Source of the DNA: Flavobacteriales bacterium
GTDB taxonomy: Bacteria > Bacteroidota > Bacteroidia > Flavobacteriales_F > PHOS-HE28
DNA: 64,000 nucleotides
NCBI GenBank assembly: GCA_020635695.1
Contig: JACJZH010000005.1
Coordinates: forward strand, 194,515 to 258,514
Direction of reading: 5' to 3'
Shown here: one piece after another, positions 43,276-50,511 of the stretch
Position numbering within the stretch: the stretch's first letter is position 1
Layout of the letters: the number at the start of each line of letters is the position of its first letter
The notes under the pieces: model-generated
The model's input: only the letters and a program-made list of their open reading frames with translations
Database searches by the model: none
What the model was told of the DNA's origin: nothing
Program-made: the position numbers and the translations under genes

Positions 43276-43287
43276 GTCCCCCCACCC

Positions 43288-44271
43288 ATGCGCTACCGCC
43301 ACCTCGGAAATAGCGGCCTCCAGGTCAGTGAACTGAGCCTGGGCAGCTGGCTCACCTTCGGCAAGCAGATCGGCGACACCACCGCCGAACAGCTCATGAA
43401 GATCGCCTACGACAACGGCATCAACTTCTTCGACAACGCCGAGATCTACGCCCGCGGCGAGAGCGAGAAGGTCATGGGCAAGGTGCTGAAGAAGATGAAG
43501 TGGCCGCGCGACACCTGGACCGTGAGCAGCAAGGTGTTCTTCGGTGCCGGCGGCAAGCTGCCCACCCAGCGCGGGCTGCACCGCAAGCACGTGGTGGAGG
43601 CCTGCCACGCCGCGCTCAAGCGCCTGCAGGTGGACTACCTGGACCTGTACTTCTGCCACCGGCCGGACAAGAGCACGCCCATCGAGGAGACCGTCTGGAC
43701 CATGCACCAGCTGATCATGCAGGGCAAGGTGCTCTACTGGGGCACCAGCGAGTGGAGCGCGCAGGAGATCACCGAGGCGCACATGGTCGCCCGCCAGCAC
43801 CACCTGATCGGTCCCGTCATGGAGCAGCCGCAGTACAACATGTTCCACCGCGACAAGGTGGAGGTGGAGTTCGGACAGCTTTACCAGGGCGTGGGCCTGG
43901 GCACCACCATCTGGAGCCCGCTCGCCAGCGGCATTCTTACGGGGAAGCACAAGGAGAAAGCAGCCGCCCGCACCCGCCTCACCATGCAGGGGCTCGACTG
44001 GTTGCGCGAACGCGAACTGACCAAAGAGCGTCTGAAAAAGGTGGATAAGCTGATGAAGATCTCGAATGGATTGGGCCTCAGCATGCCGGTCTTCGCCCTG
44101 GCATGGTGCCTCAAGAATCCGCACGTGAGCACGGTGATCCTTGGCGCCAGCAAGACCGCCCAGCTGAAGGAGAACCTCAAGGCCGTGGAGGCCCAGGACC
44201 TGCTGACGCCCGAGGTGATGGCGAAGGTGGAGAAGGTGCTGGACAATGCGCCCAAGCGGCCGGAATGGTGA
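43288..44271 (+). CDS. Aldo/keto reductase, potassium-channel beta-subunit-like
   Basis: A 327-residue NADPH-dependent TIM-barrel oxidoreductase. The catalytic tetrad is Asp and Tyr in FFDNAEIYARGE, Lys in SSKVFFG and His in YFCHRPDK. NADPH contacts occur in the C-terminal VSTVILGASKTAQLKENL. The length and the MRYRHLGNSGLQVSELSLGSW opening match the channel beta-subunit/YghZ group, which reduces aldehydes, methylglyoxal among them. Start ATG 43288 is clear. The cupredoxin gene follows 4 nt after its stop, so the two are likely co-transcribed. Confidence 0.9.
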   Translation: MRYRHLGNSGLQVSELSLGSWLTFGKQIGDTTAEQLMKIAYDNGINFFDNAEIYARGESEKVMGKVLKKMKWPRDTWTVSSKVFFGAGGKLPTQRGLHRKHVVEACHAALKRLQVDYLDLYFCHRPDKSTPIEETVWTMHQLIMQGKVLYWGTSEWSAQEITEAHMVARQHHLIGPVMEQPQYNMFHRDKVEVEFGQLYQGVGLGTTIWSPLASGILTGKHKEKAAARTRLTMQGLDWLRERELTKERLKKVDKLMKISNGLGLSMPVFALAWCLKNPHVSTVILGASKTAQLKENLKAVEAQDLLTPEVMAKVEKVLDNAPKRPEW

Positions 44272-44275
44272 AGCC

Positions 44276-44884
44276 ATGAGGATCTTCCTGTTCCTCCTGG
44301 TGCTGCTGGCCTACCAGGCCACCGCCCAGACCACCCACGTCATCCGCGGGCTCGACTTCTACTACGACCCGGACACGGTGGTCATGGTCACCGGCGACAG
44401 CATCAAGTTCCAGACACAGGGCATCCACGACATGGTGCAGACCGACTCGGCCGCGTGGGCCATCGATCAGGCGATCAGCAACGGCGGGTTCGTGACCAAC
44501 ATCGGGGAGGATACCACCTTCGTGATCGACACTGCCGGCACCTACTACTTCGTGTGCTCGCCCCACGGGTTCGTGGGCATGAAGGGCGTGCTGCTGGTGG
44601 ACACGGCCCTGAGCACCGGCCTGCGCGACCGCCAGCCGAGGCCTACGGTGCAGGCCGCTCCCAGCCCCGCGCGCGATCGGGTGCGCATCACCTGCGCCCA
44701 CCCACAGGCCGCCTGGGTGGAACTGCGCGGCATGCACGGCGAGCTGTTGCGCGAAGCGGAGGTCCTGGTGCAGGGTGAAGTGGAACTGGACGTGTCCGCG
44801 ATCGCTGCAGGCCACCATGTGGTGCTGGTGCTGGACCGCGAGCGCAGGCCGTTGGCGGCAGGGCCGCTCATGATCATGCGGTGA
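44276..44884 (+). CDS. Secreted cupredoxin (plastocyanin/azurin-like) with T9SS-like tail
   Basis: A 202-residue exported protein with signal peptide MRIFLFLLVLLAYQATAQ. Residues about 20-120 form a cupredoxin: the first copper ligand is His in QGIHDMVQTDS, and the rest lie in the C-x2-H-x4-M motif CSPHGFVGM, so a type 1 copper site is complete. The last 75 residues (PSPARDRVRITCAHPQAAWV to the terminal MIMR) have T9SS type A spacing. An electron carrier at the cell surface or in the medium is the likely role. It lies 3 kb from the copper island and follows the reductase gene by 4 nt. Confidence 0.85.
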   Translation: MRIFLFLLVLLAYQATAQTTHVIRGLDFYYDPDTVVMVTGDSIKFQTQGIHDMVQTDSAAWAIDQAISNGGFVTNIGEDTTFVIDTAGTYYFVCSPHGFVGMKGVLLVDTALSTGLRDRQPRPTVQAAPSPARDRVRITCAHPQAAWVELRGMHGELLREAEVLVQGEVELDVSAIAAGHHVVLVLDRERRPLAAGPLMIMR

Positions 44885-44893
44885 CAAGCGAAA

Positions 44894-44913
44894 GCCGCCC
44901 CGATCGGGGCGGC
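44894..44913. terminator. 20-bp perfect palindrome, likely bidirectional terminator
   Basis: GCCGCCCCGA and its reverse complement TCGGGGCGGC are adjacent, forming a 10-bp stem. The A-rich run before and the CTT after are consistent with terminating transcripts from both sides: the cupredoxin on the plus strand and the small gene at 44948 on the minus strand. Confidence 0.6.
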
Positions 44914-44947
44914 CTTCCATGTGCTTTGTTCGATACGACGTTCCCGC

Positions 44948-45121
44948 TCAGGGGTCCGGGGAGTCCTTCCTGGCCTGCTTCCCGATCGTGAGGCCGATGC
45001 CGGCGCCCAGCGCGATGCAGACCCCGATCCATGGACCGATGTCGCCGGTCAGCGCACCTATGACAGCCCCGACTGCCGCTCCGAAAGCGGCGCCCATGGC
45101 GATGGACTTCTCTCCGTTCAT
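44948..45121 (-). CDS. Small glycine-zipper membrane protein
   Basis: A 57-residue protein read on the minus strand from ATG 45121 to TGA 44948. The start is MNGEKSIAMGAAFGAAVGAVI, followed by GALTGDIGPWIGVCIALGAGIGLTIG and a basic tail KQARKDSPDP. Two hydrophobic helices with GxxxG spacing point to a tightly packed inner-membrane hairpin of the glycine-zipper type. No function is known. It starts 15 nt after the stop of the T9SS gene at 45137 on the same strand and ends just before the palindromic terminator. It is distinct from the opposite-strand frame over the same bases. Confidence 0.75.
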   Translation of the reverse strand: MNGEKSIAMGAAFGAAVGAVIGALTGDIGPWIGVCIALGAGIGLTIGKQARKDSPDP

Positions 45122-45136
45122 GACGATCGGGCCCGA

Positions 45137-47209
45137 TCAGCGCGCGATCACCACCCGCTCCTGCAGCATGCTGCCATCGCGCAGCAGCGCACGCAGCACG
45201 TAGGTGCCTGCGGGCAGGGCCTGCACGTCCAGCGTGGCCTGTGCGGTGTTCGGGCGCTGGGTCAGGGCCAGGCGGCCGGTGGCGTCCAGCAGCTCGATGC
45301 GTTGCGGGGCCTCGTTCTCCAGCATCACCACCAGTTGCTCGTTGGCGGGGTTGGGGTACACGCGCATCGCGTCGATGGCGCTCTCCTCCAGGCCTACGCT
45401 GAACCCGTCCGGATCGATCACGATCAGGTTGTTGGTGGAGGCGTTCACGGCCCAGATGCGGCCATCAGGACCCACCTTGATGCCCATGATGCCGGGGCTG
45501 TTGGTCACGATCCGGCCCAGCTCGGTCACCGGCGCACCGCTGATGTCGTACACGATGATGTCGCCATTGGCGTGGTCGCTCACCAGCAGCCGGTCACCGA
45601 TCACATCGATGCCGGCGGGCTCCACCAGTCCGGTGTTGATCACCTCCTCCCAGGTGTAGCCGTTCACCACGCTGTATTCCACATAGGGCTCGTAGGGGTT
45701 GCCACCCGGCGGCCAGGTGGGCGTGCCGCCCGGCGTGCCCGTGGTGATGTCCAGCCGCATCACGCGGTCCGCGCCGTGGTCCACCACGTAGAGCCAGTTC
45801 GTGGCCTTGTCCAGCACCAGGTGGCTCACGATGTGGTCGTTGGGGTCCTTGGTGATGCTGAAGCCCGTGTAGCGGCGGATGATCGCATCGGTGTGGTCGT
45901 CGTTGCCGGGACCGTGATCGTCCTGGAAGTCGTTGCGCGTCACATCGCCATTGAACCCGTCGGTGACCCAGTACACGTTGGCCGCCTCGTGCGCGATGCC
46001 CTGGCACTCGGGGTTCACGTGCAGCATGTCCAGGTGGCTGCCGTTGCCGCCGCTGGGGCGTGCGTACACGGCCGTATCGCAGCTCCACAGGCTGGGGCCG
46101 GTGAAGGGTGGCGGACCGTTGTGGTTGGCATCGAAGACGCCGGGGCTCGTGGCGAAGTTGTTGTTGTCGCCCATGGCGATGCCCGTGGGCAGGCTCATGA
46201 AGTGCCAGGCGTTGCCGTCCTTGCGGTATTCGAACACCAGGTCGGGCGCCGTCGCGTCATAGAACGTCACGGTGCTGCCGCCGCTGTTCTCGGTCTCCTT
46301 GTTGATCACCCACACTTCGTTGCGCGCCAGGTCCGGGTGGAAGTCCAGGTCGCGCGGCACCAGCAGGTCCTCGTCCACACCGGCCACGTTGACGATCACG
46401 GGCGTGCCGCTCAGGTAGTCGTCGATGATGTTCGGGATCGGGGCATTGATCACCATGTCCAGCATCAGCTCGTCATTGCCCGGCACCAGGTCGCTGCCGC
46501 CGTTGATGTTGGTGCACCACAGCGTCACCTCGAACGGGCCGTTGCCCGCTGGCGTCCACGGCGTGGGGTGGGTGAAGTTCCAGGTCTCCCCGGCGTTCAG
46601 GTTCATGCCGTTCAGCGTGGCGGTCACCACCGGCCCGCCCGTCACCTGGTAGTTCAGGTCGAAGCTGGTGACCGGGACGGCCCCGAAGCTCTTCACCTCC
46701 CCGGTGAAGGTCACGTCCTCGCCCTCGAAGGCATACAAGGGGCTGAAGCTCTTGGTCACCGCCATGTCGCGGTCCGGGGGCAGCTCCGCCACGAAGGTGA
46801 AGGTCTGCCCGGCGCCGGTCCCCGTGAACTGGGCCGTGCTGATGCCGTTCACGTACACCTCGAACATCAGACCGCCATCGCCCCAGTCATCCGCCCAGAA
46901 GATGTCGTAGCTGGCTCCCAGCGTCAGGCACCACGGGCCTTCGGTGTAGGTGGTGTTGTTCAGGTATCCCCCGGGCGTCTGGTTCTGCGCACCGGCTCCA
47001 TTGCAGCCCACGGCATTGTTCCCGCCGCTGAAAAGGGTCCCGTTGCCGCAGGCGTTCCCACTGGGAAGCAGCTCCCAGTACACCTCGTAACCGTAGTTGT
47101 CCGTGGTGGCGGCGATGGTCACCTCCACCTCGCCGGGAGGGCATTGGCCGAAGGAGATCAGGGGTAGGGTAAGCAGGGCCGTTCCTGCCAGGAATGGAAG
47201 AGTACGCAT
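45137..47209 (-). CDS. Secreted beta-propeller (NHL/YncE-like) T9SS protein
   Basis: A 690-residue exported protein. The signal peptide is MRTLPFLAGTALLTLPLISF, then GQ. Residues about 20-130 are a Cys-containing beta domain (PSGNACGNGTLF, NAVGCNGAG). Next is an Ig-like/CARDB domain with DRDMAVTKSFSPLYAF, and a beta-propeller region (from about residue 270) with repeated units such as GIAHEAANVYWVTDGFNGDV, LDKATNWLYVVDHGADRVMR and IKVGPDGRIWAVNASTNNLI. The last 80 residues (VYPNPANEQLVVMLENEAPQ to the terminal VVIAR) are a T9SS type A domain. The protein resembles Bacteroidota exoproteins but has no assigned function. The palindrome TGACGATCGTCA lies upstream of its start. Confidence 0.85.
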   Translation of the reverse strand: MRTLPFLAGTALLTLPLISFGQCPPGEVEVTIAATTDNYGYEVYWELLPSGNACGNGTLFSGGNNAVGCNGAGAQNQTPGGYLNNTTYTEGPWCLTLGASYDIFWADDWGDGGLMFEVYVNGISTAQFTGTGAGQTFTFVAELPPDRDMAVTKSFSPLYAFEGEDVTFTGEVKSFGAVPVTSFDLNYQVTGGPVVTATLNGMNLNAGETWNFTHPTPWTPAGNGPFEVTLWCTNINGGSDLVPGNDELMLDMVINAPIPNIIDDYLSGTPVIVNVAGVDEDLLVPRDLDFHPDLARNEVWVINKETENSGGSTVTFYDATAPDLVFEYRKDGNAWHFMSLPTGIAMGDNNNFATSPGVFDANHNGPPPFTGPSLWSCDTAVYARPSGGNGSHLDMLHVNPECQGIAHEAANVYWVTDGFNGDVTRNDFQDDHGPGNDDHTDAIIRRYTGFSITKDPNDHIVSHLVLDKATNWLYVVDHGADRVMRLDITTGTPGGTPTWPPGGNPYEPYVEYSVVNGYTWEEVINTGLVEPAGIDVIGDRLLVSDHANGDIIVYDISGAPVTELGRIVTNSPGIMGIKVGPDGRIWAVNASTNNLIVIDPDGFSVGLEESAIDAMRVYPNPANEQLVVMLENEAPQRIELLDATGRLALTQRPNTAQATLDVQALPAGTYVLRALLRDGSMLQERVVIAR

Positions 47210-47237
47210 GAAGTTCAGTATTGGTGCACGCAAGCCC

Positions 47238-47245
47238 TAAAGCTA
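47238..47245 (-). promoter_or_regulatory. -7-like box TAGCTTTA for the T9SS propeller gene
   Basis: TAGCTTTA matches TAnnTTTG except the last base and ends 28 nt before ATG 47209. The palindrome at 47255-47266 occupies the expected -33 zone. Confidence 0.35.
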
Positions 47246-47254
47246 CGGGTCAGC

Positions 47255-47266
47255 TGACGATCGTCA
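47255..47266. promoter_or_regulatory. 12-bp perfect palindrome TGACGATCGTCA
   Basis: A perfect dyad lies in the divergent gap between the T9SS propeller gene and the copper-island regulator, where a dimeric repressor or activator would be expected. A second CGATCG lies 6 nt downstream. Confidence 0.4.
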
Positions 47267-47353
47267 TGGGCCGATCGTTGGAAAGACTGGGGATCCCTTC
47301 GGTACCGCATGGCCGTCCACGTGGGCCCTCAGCAGGAATGGGCGCGTGGTCCG

Positions 47354-47361
47354 TACCTTGG
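47354..47361 (+). promoter_or_regulatory. -7-like box TACCTTGG for the copper-island regulator
   Basis: TACCTTGG ends 7 nt before GTG 47369. The spacing matches other short-leader genes in the window and supports the GTG start. Confidence 0.4.
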
Positions 47362-47368
47362 AATTCCA

Positions 47369-47953
47369 GTGGCGGAAGATCCAGGGAATACGGAACTGAT
47401 CGTGCGCAACATGGTCTGTGACCGGTGCCGGTCGGCCGTGGGGCGGGTGTTCCAGGAACTGGGCATCCCGGTCAGGCACATCGACCTGGGTGAAGTGGAG
47501 CTGAGGGAAGCCTTACCCGCCGACATGTGGCCTCGCTTGCGCCAGGCGCTTCAAATGAACGGCTTCGACCTGGTGGAGGACCAGGATGCCCGGGTGATCA
47601 CCAAGGTGAAGGCCGAAGTGGTGCGGCGCGTGCATCACGAGGCTGGTGGACGGGTGGACCTGGCCACCTTGGTACGAGACACGGTGCACCGTGAATTGTC
47701 GTCCGTGAGCAAGCTGTTCTCGGAAGTGGAGGGCATGACCCTGGAGCACTACTTCCTGCTGCAGCGCCTGGAGCGGGTGAAGGAACTGATCCGCTACGGG
47801 GAAATGACCTTCTCGGAGATCGCCTTCTCTGCGGGCTTCAGCAGCGCGGCGCACTTGAGTGCACAGTTCAAGCAGCTCACGGGCATGACGCCCACGGCCT
47901 TTCGACAGCTATCCCAGGCGGGACGCACCCCGCTGGACCAGCTGGGTCCGTAG
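47369..47953 (+). CDS. AraC-family regulator with an N-terminal HMA-like metal motif
   Basis: A 194-residue one-component regulator. The N-terminus LIVRNMVCDRCRSAVGRVFQ carries MxCxRC in the position and context of the HMA metal-binding loop, followed by two strands like those of an HMA fold. The C-terminal half is an AraC DNA-binding domain with HTH segments (DLATLVRDTVHRELSSVSKL and FSEIAFSAGFSSAAHLSAQF). Direct copper sensing is inferred from this and from its place before copA. A 21-nt-longer ATG start at 47309 exists, but the GTG gives the usual length of about 190 residues and follows a -7-like box by 7 nt. It ends 83 nt before the copA start. Confidence 0.8.
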   Translation: MAEDPGNTELIVRNMVCDRCRSAVGRVFQELGIPVRHIDLGEVELREALPADMWPRLRQALQMNGFDLVEDQDARVITKVKAEVVRRVHHEAGGRVDLATLVRDTVHRELSSVSKLFSEVEGMTLEHYFLLQRLERVKELIRYGEMTFSEIAFSAGFSSAAHLSAQFKQLTGMTPTAFRQLSQAGRTPLDQLGP

Positions 47954-47958
47954 CACGA

Positions 47959-47985
47959 TGTAAGACTTTCCCGGGATCTTGTAAG
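47959..47985 (+). promoter_or_regulatory. TGTAAG direct repeat, candidate AraC-type binding site
   Basis: TGTAAG occurs at 47959-47964 and again at 47980-47985, exactly 21 bp apart, two turns of DNA. AraC proteins bind direct repeats of this spacing. It lies between the AraC-type regulator and copA, overlapping the expected -33 zone of copA. Confidence 0.5.
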
Positions 47986-48036
47986 GGGTCTGGGCGCCGC
48001 CGTGTCGTGCTTTGCATCATCATCCCAATGCGAGCC

Positions 48037-50466
48037 ATGAAGACCGAAGCCACCACCATCAAGCTCCCCATCGAAGGCATGGACAGCGAGCACTGCGCGC
48101 TGATCGTGGACAAGACCGTGGGCGACGTGCCCGAGGTGCAGGAACACCATGTGGAGCTGAACAACCGCGTCGCCGTGCTCCGCAGCGAGCGGCCGGTGGA
48201 GGCCGTGCAGCATGCCGTCCAGGCCATCCGGGACAACGGCTACGACGTGCCCACCATGAAGCGCACCATCCCGGTCACCGGCATGACCTGCGCGAGCTGC
48301 GTGGCCAGCGTGGAGAGCATGTTGCTGGCCACCCCCGGGGTGCTGAAGGCCGCGGTGAACCTGGCCACCAACACGGTGCAGGTGCAGTACGTGCCCAGCG
48401 TGATCGACGAGCGCGGCATGCGCAAGGCGGTCCAGAGCATCGGCTACGACCTGGTGATCGAGGCGGAGCAGAGCGGGACCACCGACCTGGAGGAGCTCCA
48501 GCGCGTGCGCATGCGTACCCTGAAGCAGCGCCTGATCGCGTCCATCGTGCTCAGCGTGCCGCTGGTGGTCATCGGGATGTTCCTGATGCATGAGCCCTGG
48601 GCCAACTTCACCATGTGGCTGCTGGCCACGCCGGTGGTGCTGGTCTTCGGGCGGCAGTTCTTCATCAATGCCTGGAAGCAGGCGAAGCACCGCAGCGCCA
48701 ACATGGACACGCTCGTGGCGCTGAGCACGGGGGTGGCCTATCTCTTCAGCGTCTTCAACACCATGTACCCCGCGTTCTGGACCGAGCGCGGGCAGGAACC
48801 ACACGTGTACTTCGAGGCGGCCGCGGTGGTCATCACCTTCATCCTGCTGGGCAAGTTCCTGGAGGAGCGTGCCAAGGCCGGCACCAGCAGCGCCATCAAG
48901 AAACTGATGGGTCTGCGCCCGAACACCGTGCAACGCGTGAAGGCCGACGGCAACACCGAGCAGGTGCCCATCGCCGAAGTGGACGTGGACGATGTGCTGC
49001 TCGTGCGGCCCGGCGAGAGCATCGCCGTGGACGGCGAGGTGATCGAGGGCGAGAGCTACGTGGACGAGAGCATGATCAGCGGCGAGCCCGTACCCGTGGC
49101 GAAGGGCCAGGGTACCTCGCTGCTCGCAGGCACCATCAACCAGAAGGGCAGCCTGAAGATGCGCGCGAAGAAGGTGGGCGGCGCCACACTGCTGGCGCAG
49201 ATCGTGCAGGCGGTGCAGGAGGCGCAGGGTAGCAAGGCGCCTGTGCAACAGCTGGTGGACAAGGTCGCGGCGGTCTTCGTGCCCATCGTGATCGGCATCG
49301 CCATCCTGAGCGCCATTGTCTGGTGGGTGCTGGGCGGTGAACATGCCTTTACGCAGGGCCTGCTCGCGCTGGTCACCGTGCTGGTGATCGCCTGCCCCTG
49401 TGCGCTGGGCCTGGCCACGCCCACGGCGATCATGGCCGGGGTGGGCAAGGGCGCCGAGAACGGCATCCTGATCAAGGACGCGGAAAGCCTGGAGCGGGCA
49501 CGCAAGATCACCGCCATCGTGCTGGACAAGACCGGCACCATCACCGAGGGCAGTCCCGAGGTGGTGGACGCCGTGGGACTGGATGACCCAGAAGCGGCGT
49601 CCGCGTTGCTGGCCATCGAATCCCGTTCGGAGCATCCCCTGGCCGAGGCTGTCGTGCGTCATCTGCTAAACCTTCAACCCCCAACGGATGCCAACCTTCA
49701 ACCTTCCAGCTTCGAGAGCCTGACCGGCAAGGGCGTGAAGGCCACGGTGAACGGCACCACCTGGATCGTGGGCAGCCCACGGCTGATGGAGGAGAGCGGC
49801 ATCCGGATCGACAGGTCGTTCCGGGACAAGGAACGCACCTGGCAGGGGGCCGCGCACACGGTGATCTGGTTCGCCGACCAGGACCGGGTGCGCGCTGCCA
49901 TCGCCATCGCCGACCGCATCAAGCCCTCGGCGAAGGAGGCCATCGCCCGGCTGAAGGACGAAGGCGTGGCGGTGTACATGCAGACCGGCGATGCGCGGCG
50001 CACGGCCCAGGCCGTGGCGCAGCAGGTGGGCATCGAGCACTTCCGCAGCGAGGTGCTGCCCAGGGACAAGGCCGTGTTCGTGGCCACCCTGCAGGAGCAG
50101 GGCCAGGTGGTGGCCATGGTGGGCGATGGCATCAACGACAGCGAGGCGCTGGCGAAGGCCGATGTGAGCATCGCCATGGGCAAGGGCAGCGACATCGCCA
50201 TGGACGTGGCGCGCATGACCCTGATCAGCACCGACCTGAACACCATCCCACGGGCCATCACGCTATCGCGCAAGACGGTGCGCCTGATCCGCCAGAACCT
50301 CTTCTGGGCCTTCATCTACAACGTCATCGGCATCCCCATCGCCGCCGGTGTGCTCTATCCGTTCACCGGCTACCTGCTCAACCCCATGATCGCCGGTGCG
50401 GCCATGGCCTTCAGCAGCGTGAGCGTGGTGAGCAACAGCCTGAGGCTGAAATGGGCCCAACTTTAA
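48037..50466 (+). CDS. copA: Copper-exporting P1B-1-type ATPase
   Basis: Exports Cu(I) from the cytoplasm using ATP. The 809-residue protein has two N-terminal HMA domains. The first is degenerate (GMDSEHC, with the first Cys replaced by Ser) and the second is intact (GMTCASC). The actuator loop is ISGEPVPV, the metal site CPC is in IACPCALGLATPTA (C453), the phosphorylation site is DKTGT (D497), and SEHPLAEAVV and GDGINDSEALA follow. The last helices carry YN and MAFSSVSVVSNSL, the Cu(I)-type signature. ATG 48028 is an equally possible start. A Gln/Pro-rich stretch at about residues 545-560 coincides with the TTCAAC repeat. Confidence 0.94.
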   Translation: MKTEATTIKLPIEGMDSEHCALIVDKTVGDVPEVQEHHVELNNRVAVLRSERPVEAVQHAVQAIRDNGYDVPTMKRTIPVTGMTCASCVASVESMLLATPGVLKAAVNLATNTVQVQYVPSVIDERGMRKAVQSIGYDLVIEAEQSGTTDLEELQRVRMRTLKQRLIASIVLSVPLVVIGMFLMHEPWANFTMWLLATPVVLVFGRQFFINAWKQAKHRSANMDTLVALSTGVAYLFSVFNTMYPAFWTERGQEPHVYFEAAAVVITFILLGKFLEERAKAGTSSAIKKLMGLRPNTVQRVKADGNTEQVPIAEVDVDDVLLVRPGESIAVDGEVIEGESYVDESMISGEPVPVAKGQGTSLLAGTINQKGSLKMRAKKVGGATLLAQIVQAVQEAQGSKAPVQQLVDKVAAVFVPIVIGIAILSAIVWWVLGGEHAFTQGLLALVTVLVIACPCALGLATPTAIMAGVGKGAENGILIKDAESLERARKITAIVLDKTGTITEGSPEVVDAVGLDDPEAASALLAIESRSEHPLAEAVVRHLLNLQPPTDANLQPSSFESLTGKGVKATVNGTTWIVGSPRLMEESGIRIDRSFRDKERTWQGAAHTVIWFADQDRVRAAIAIADRIKPSAKEAIARLKDEGVAVYMQTGDARRTAQAVAQQVGIEHFRSEVLPRDKAVFVATLQEQGQVVAMVGDGINDSEALAKADVSIAMGKGSDIAMDVARMTLISTDLNTIPRAITLSRKTVRLIRQNLFWAFIYNVIGIPIAAGVLYPFTGYLLNPMIAGAAMAFSSVSVVSNSLRLKWAQL
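49670..49706 (+). repeat. TTCAAC-type repeat inside copA
   Basis: AACCTTCAACCC and AACCTTCAACCTTCC flank a 12-nt spacer. They encode NLQPPTDANLQPSS in the nucleotide-binding region and resemble the intergenic stretch at 43247-43275. Confidence 0.55.
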
Positions 50467-50511
50467 GGGACCAGGACCACCAAGAGTGACACGAAGGATC
50501 CAGTCCAGGTC

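Larger units (their letters stand above)
42887..43287. other. 401-bp gene-free gap with several hairpins
   Basis: Between the RidA start and the aldo/keto reductase no supported coding frame exists. It holds the -7-like box and terminator-like hairpin described separately, the palindrome GGAGCGCTCC (43036-43045), GC-rich stems CCACCG/CGGTGG and GGCCC/GGGCC on the minus strand (about 42970-43015), a 9-bp hairpin (43221-43247) and a TTCAAC-rich stretch (43247-43275). It could hide a small RNA; see findings. Confidence 0.5.

Noticed and set aside
44921..47167. A 748-codon plus-strand open frame opposite the T9SS propeller gene
   Set aside because: The minus strand encodes a signal peptide, propeller repeats and a T9SS tail; the plus frame has no recognisable fold.
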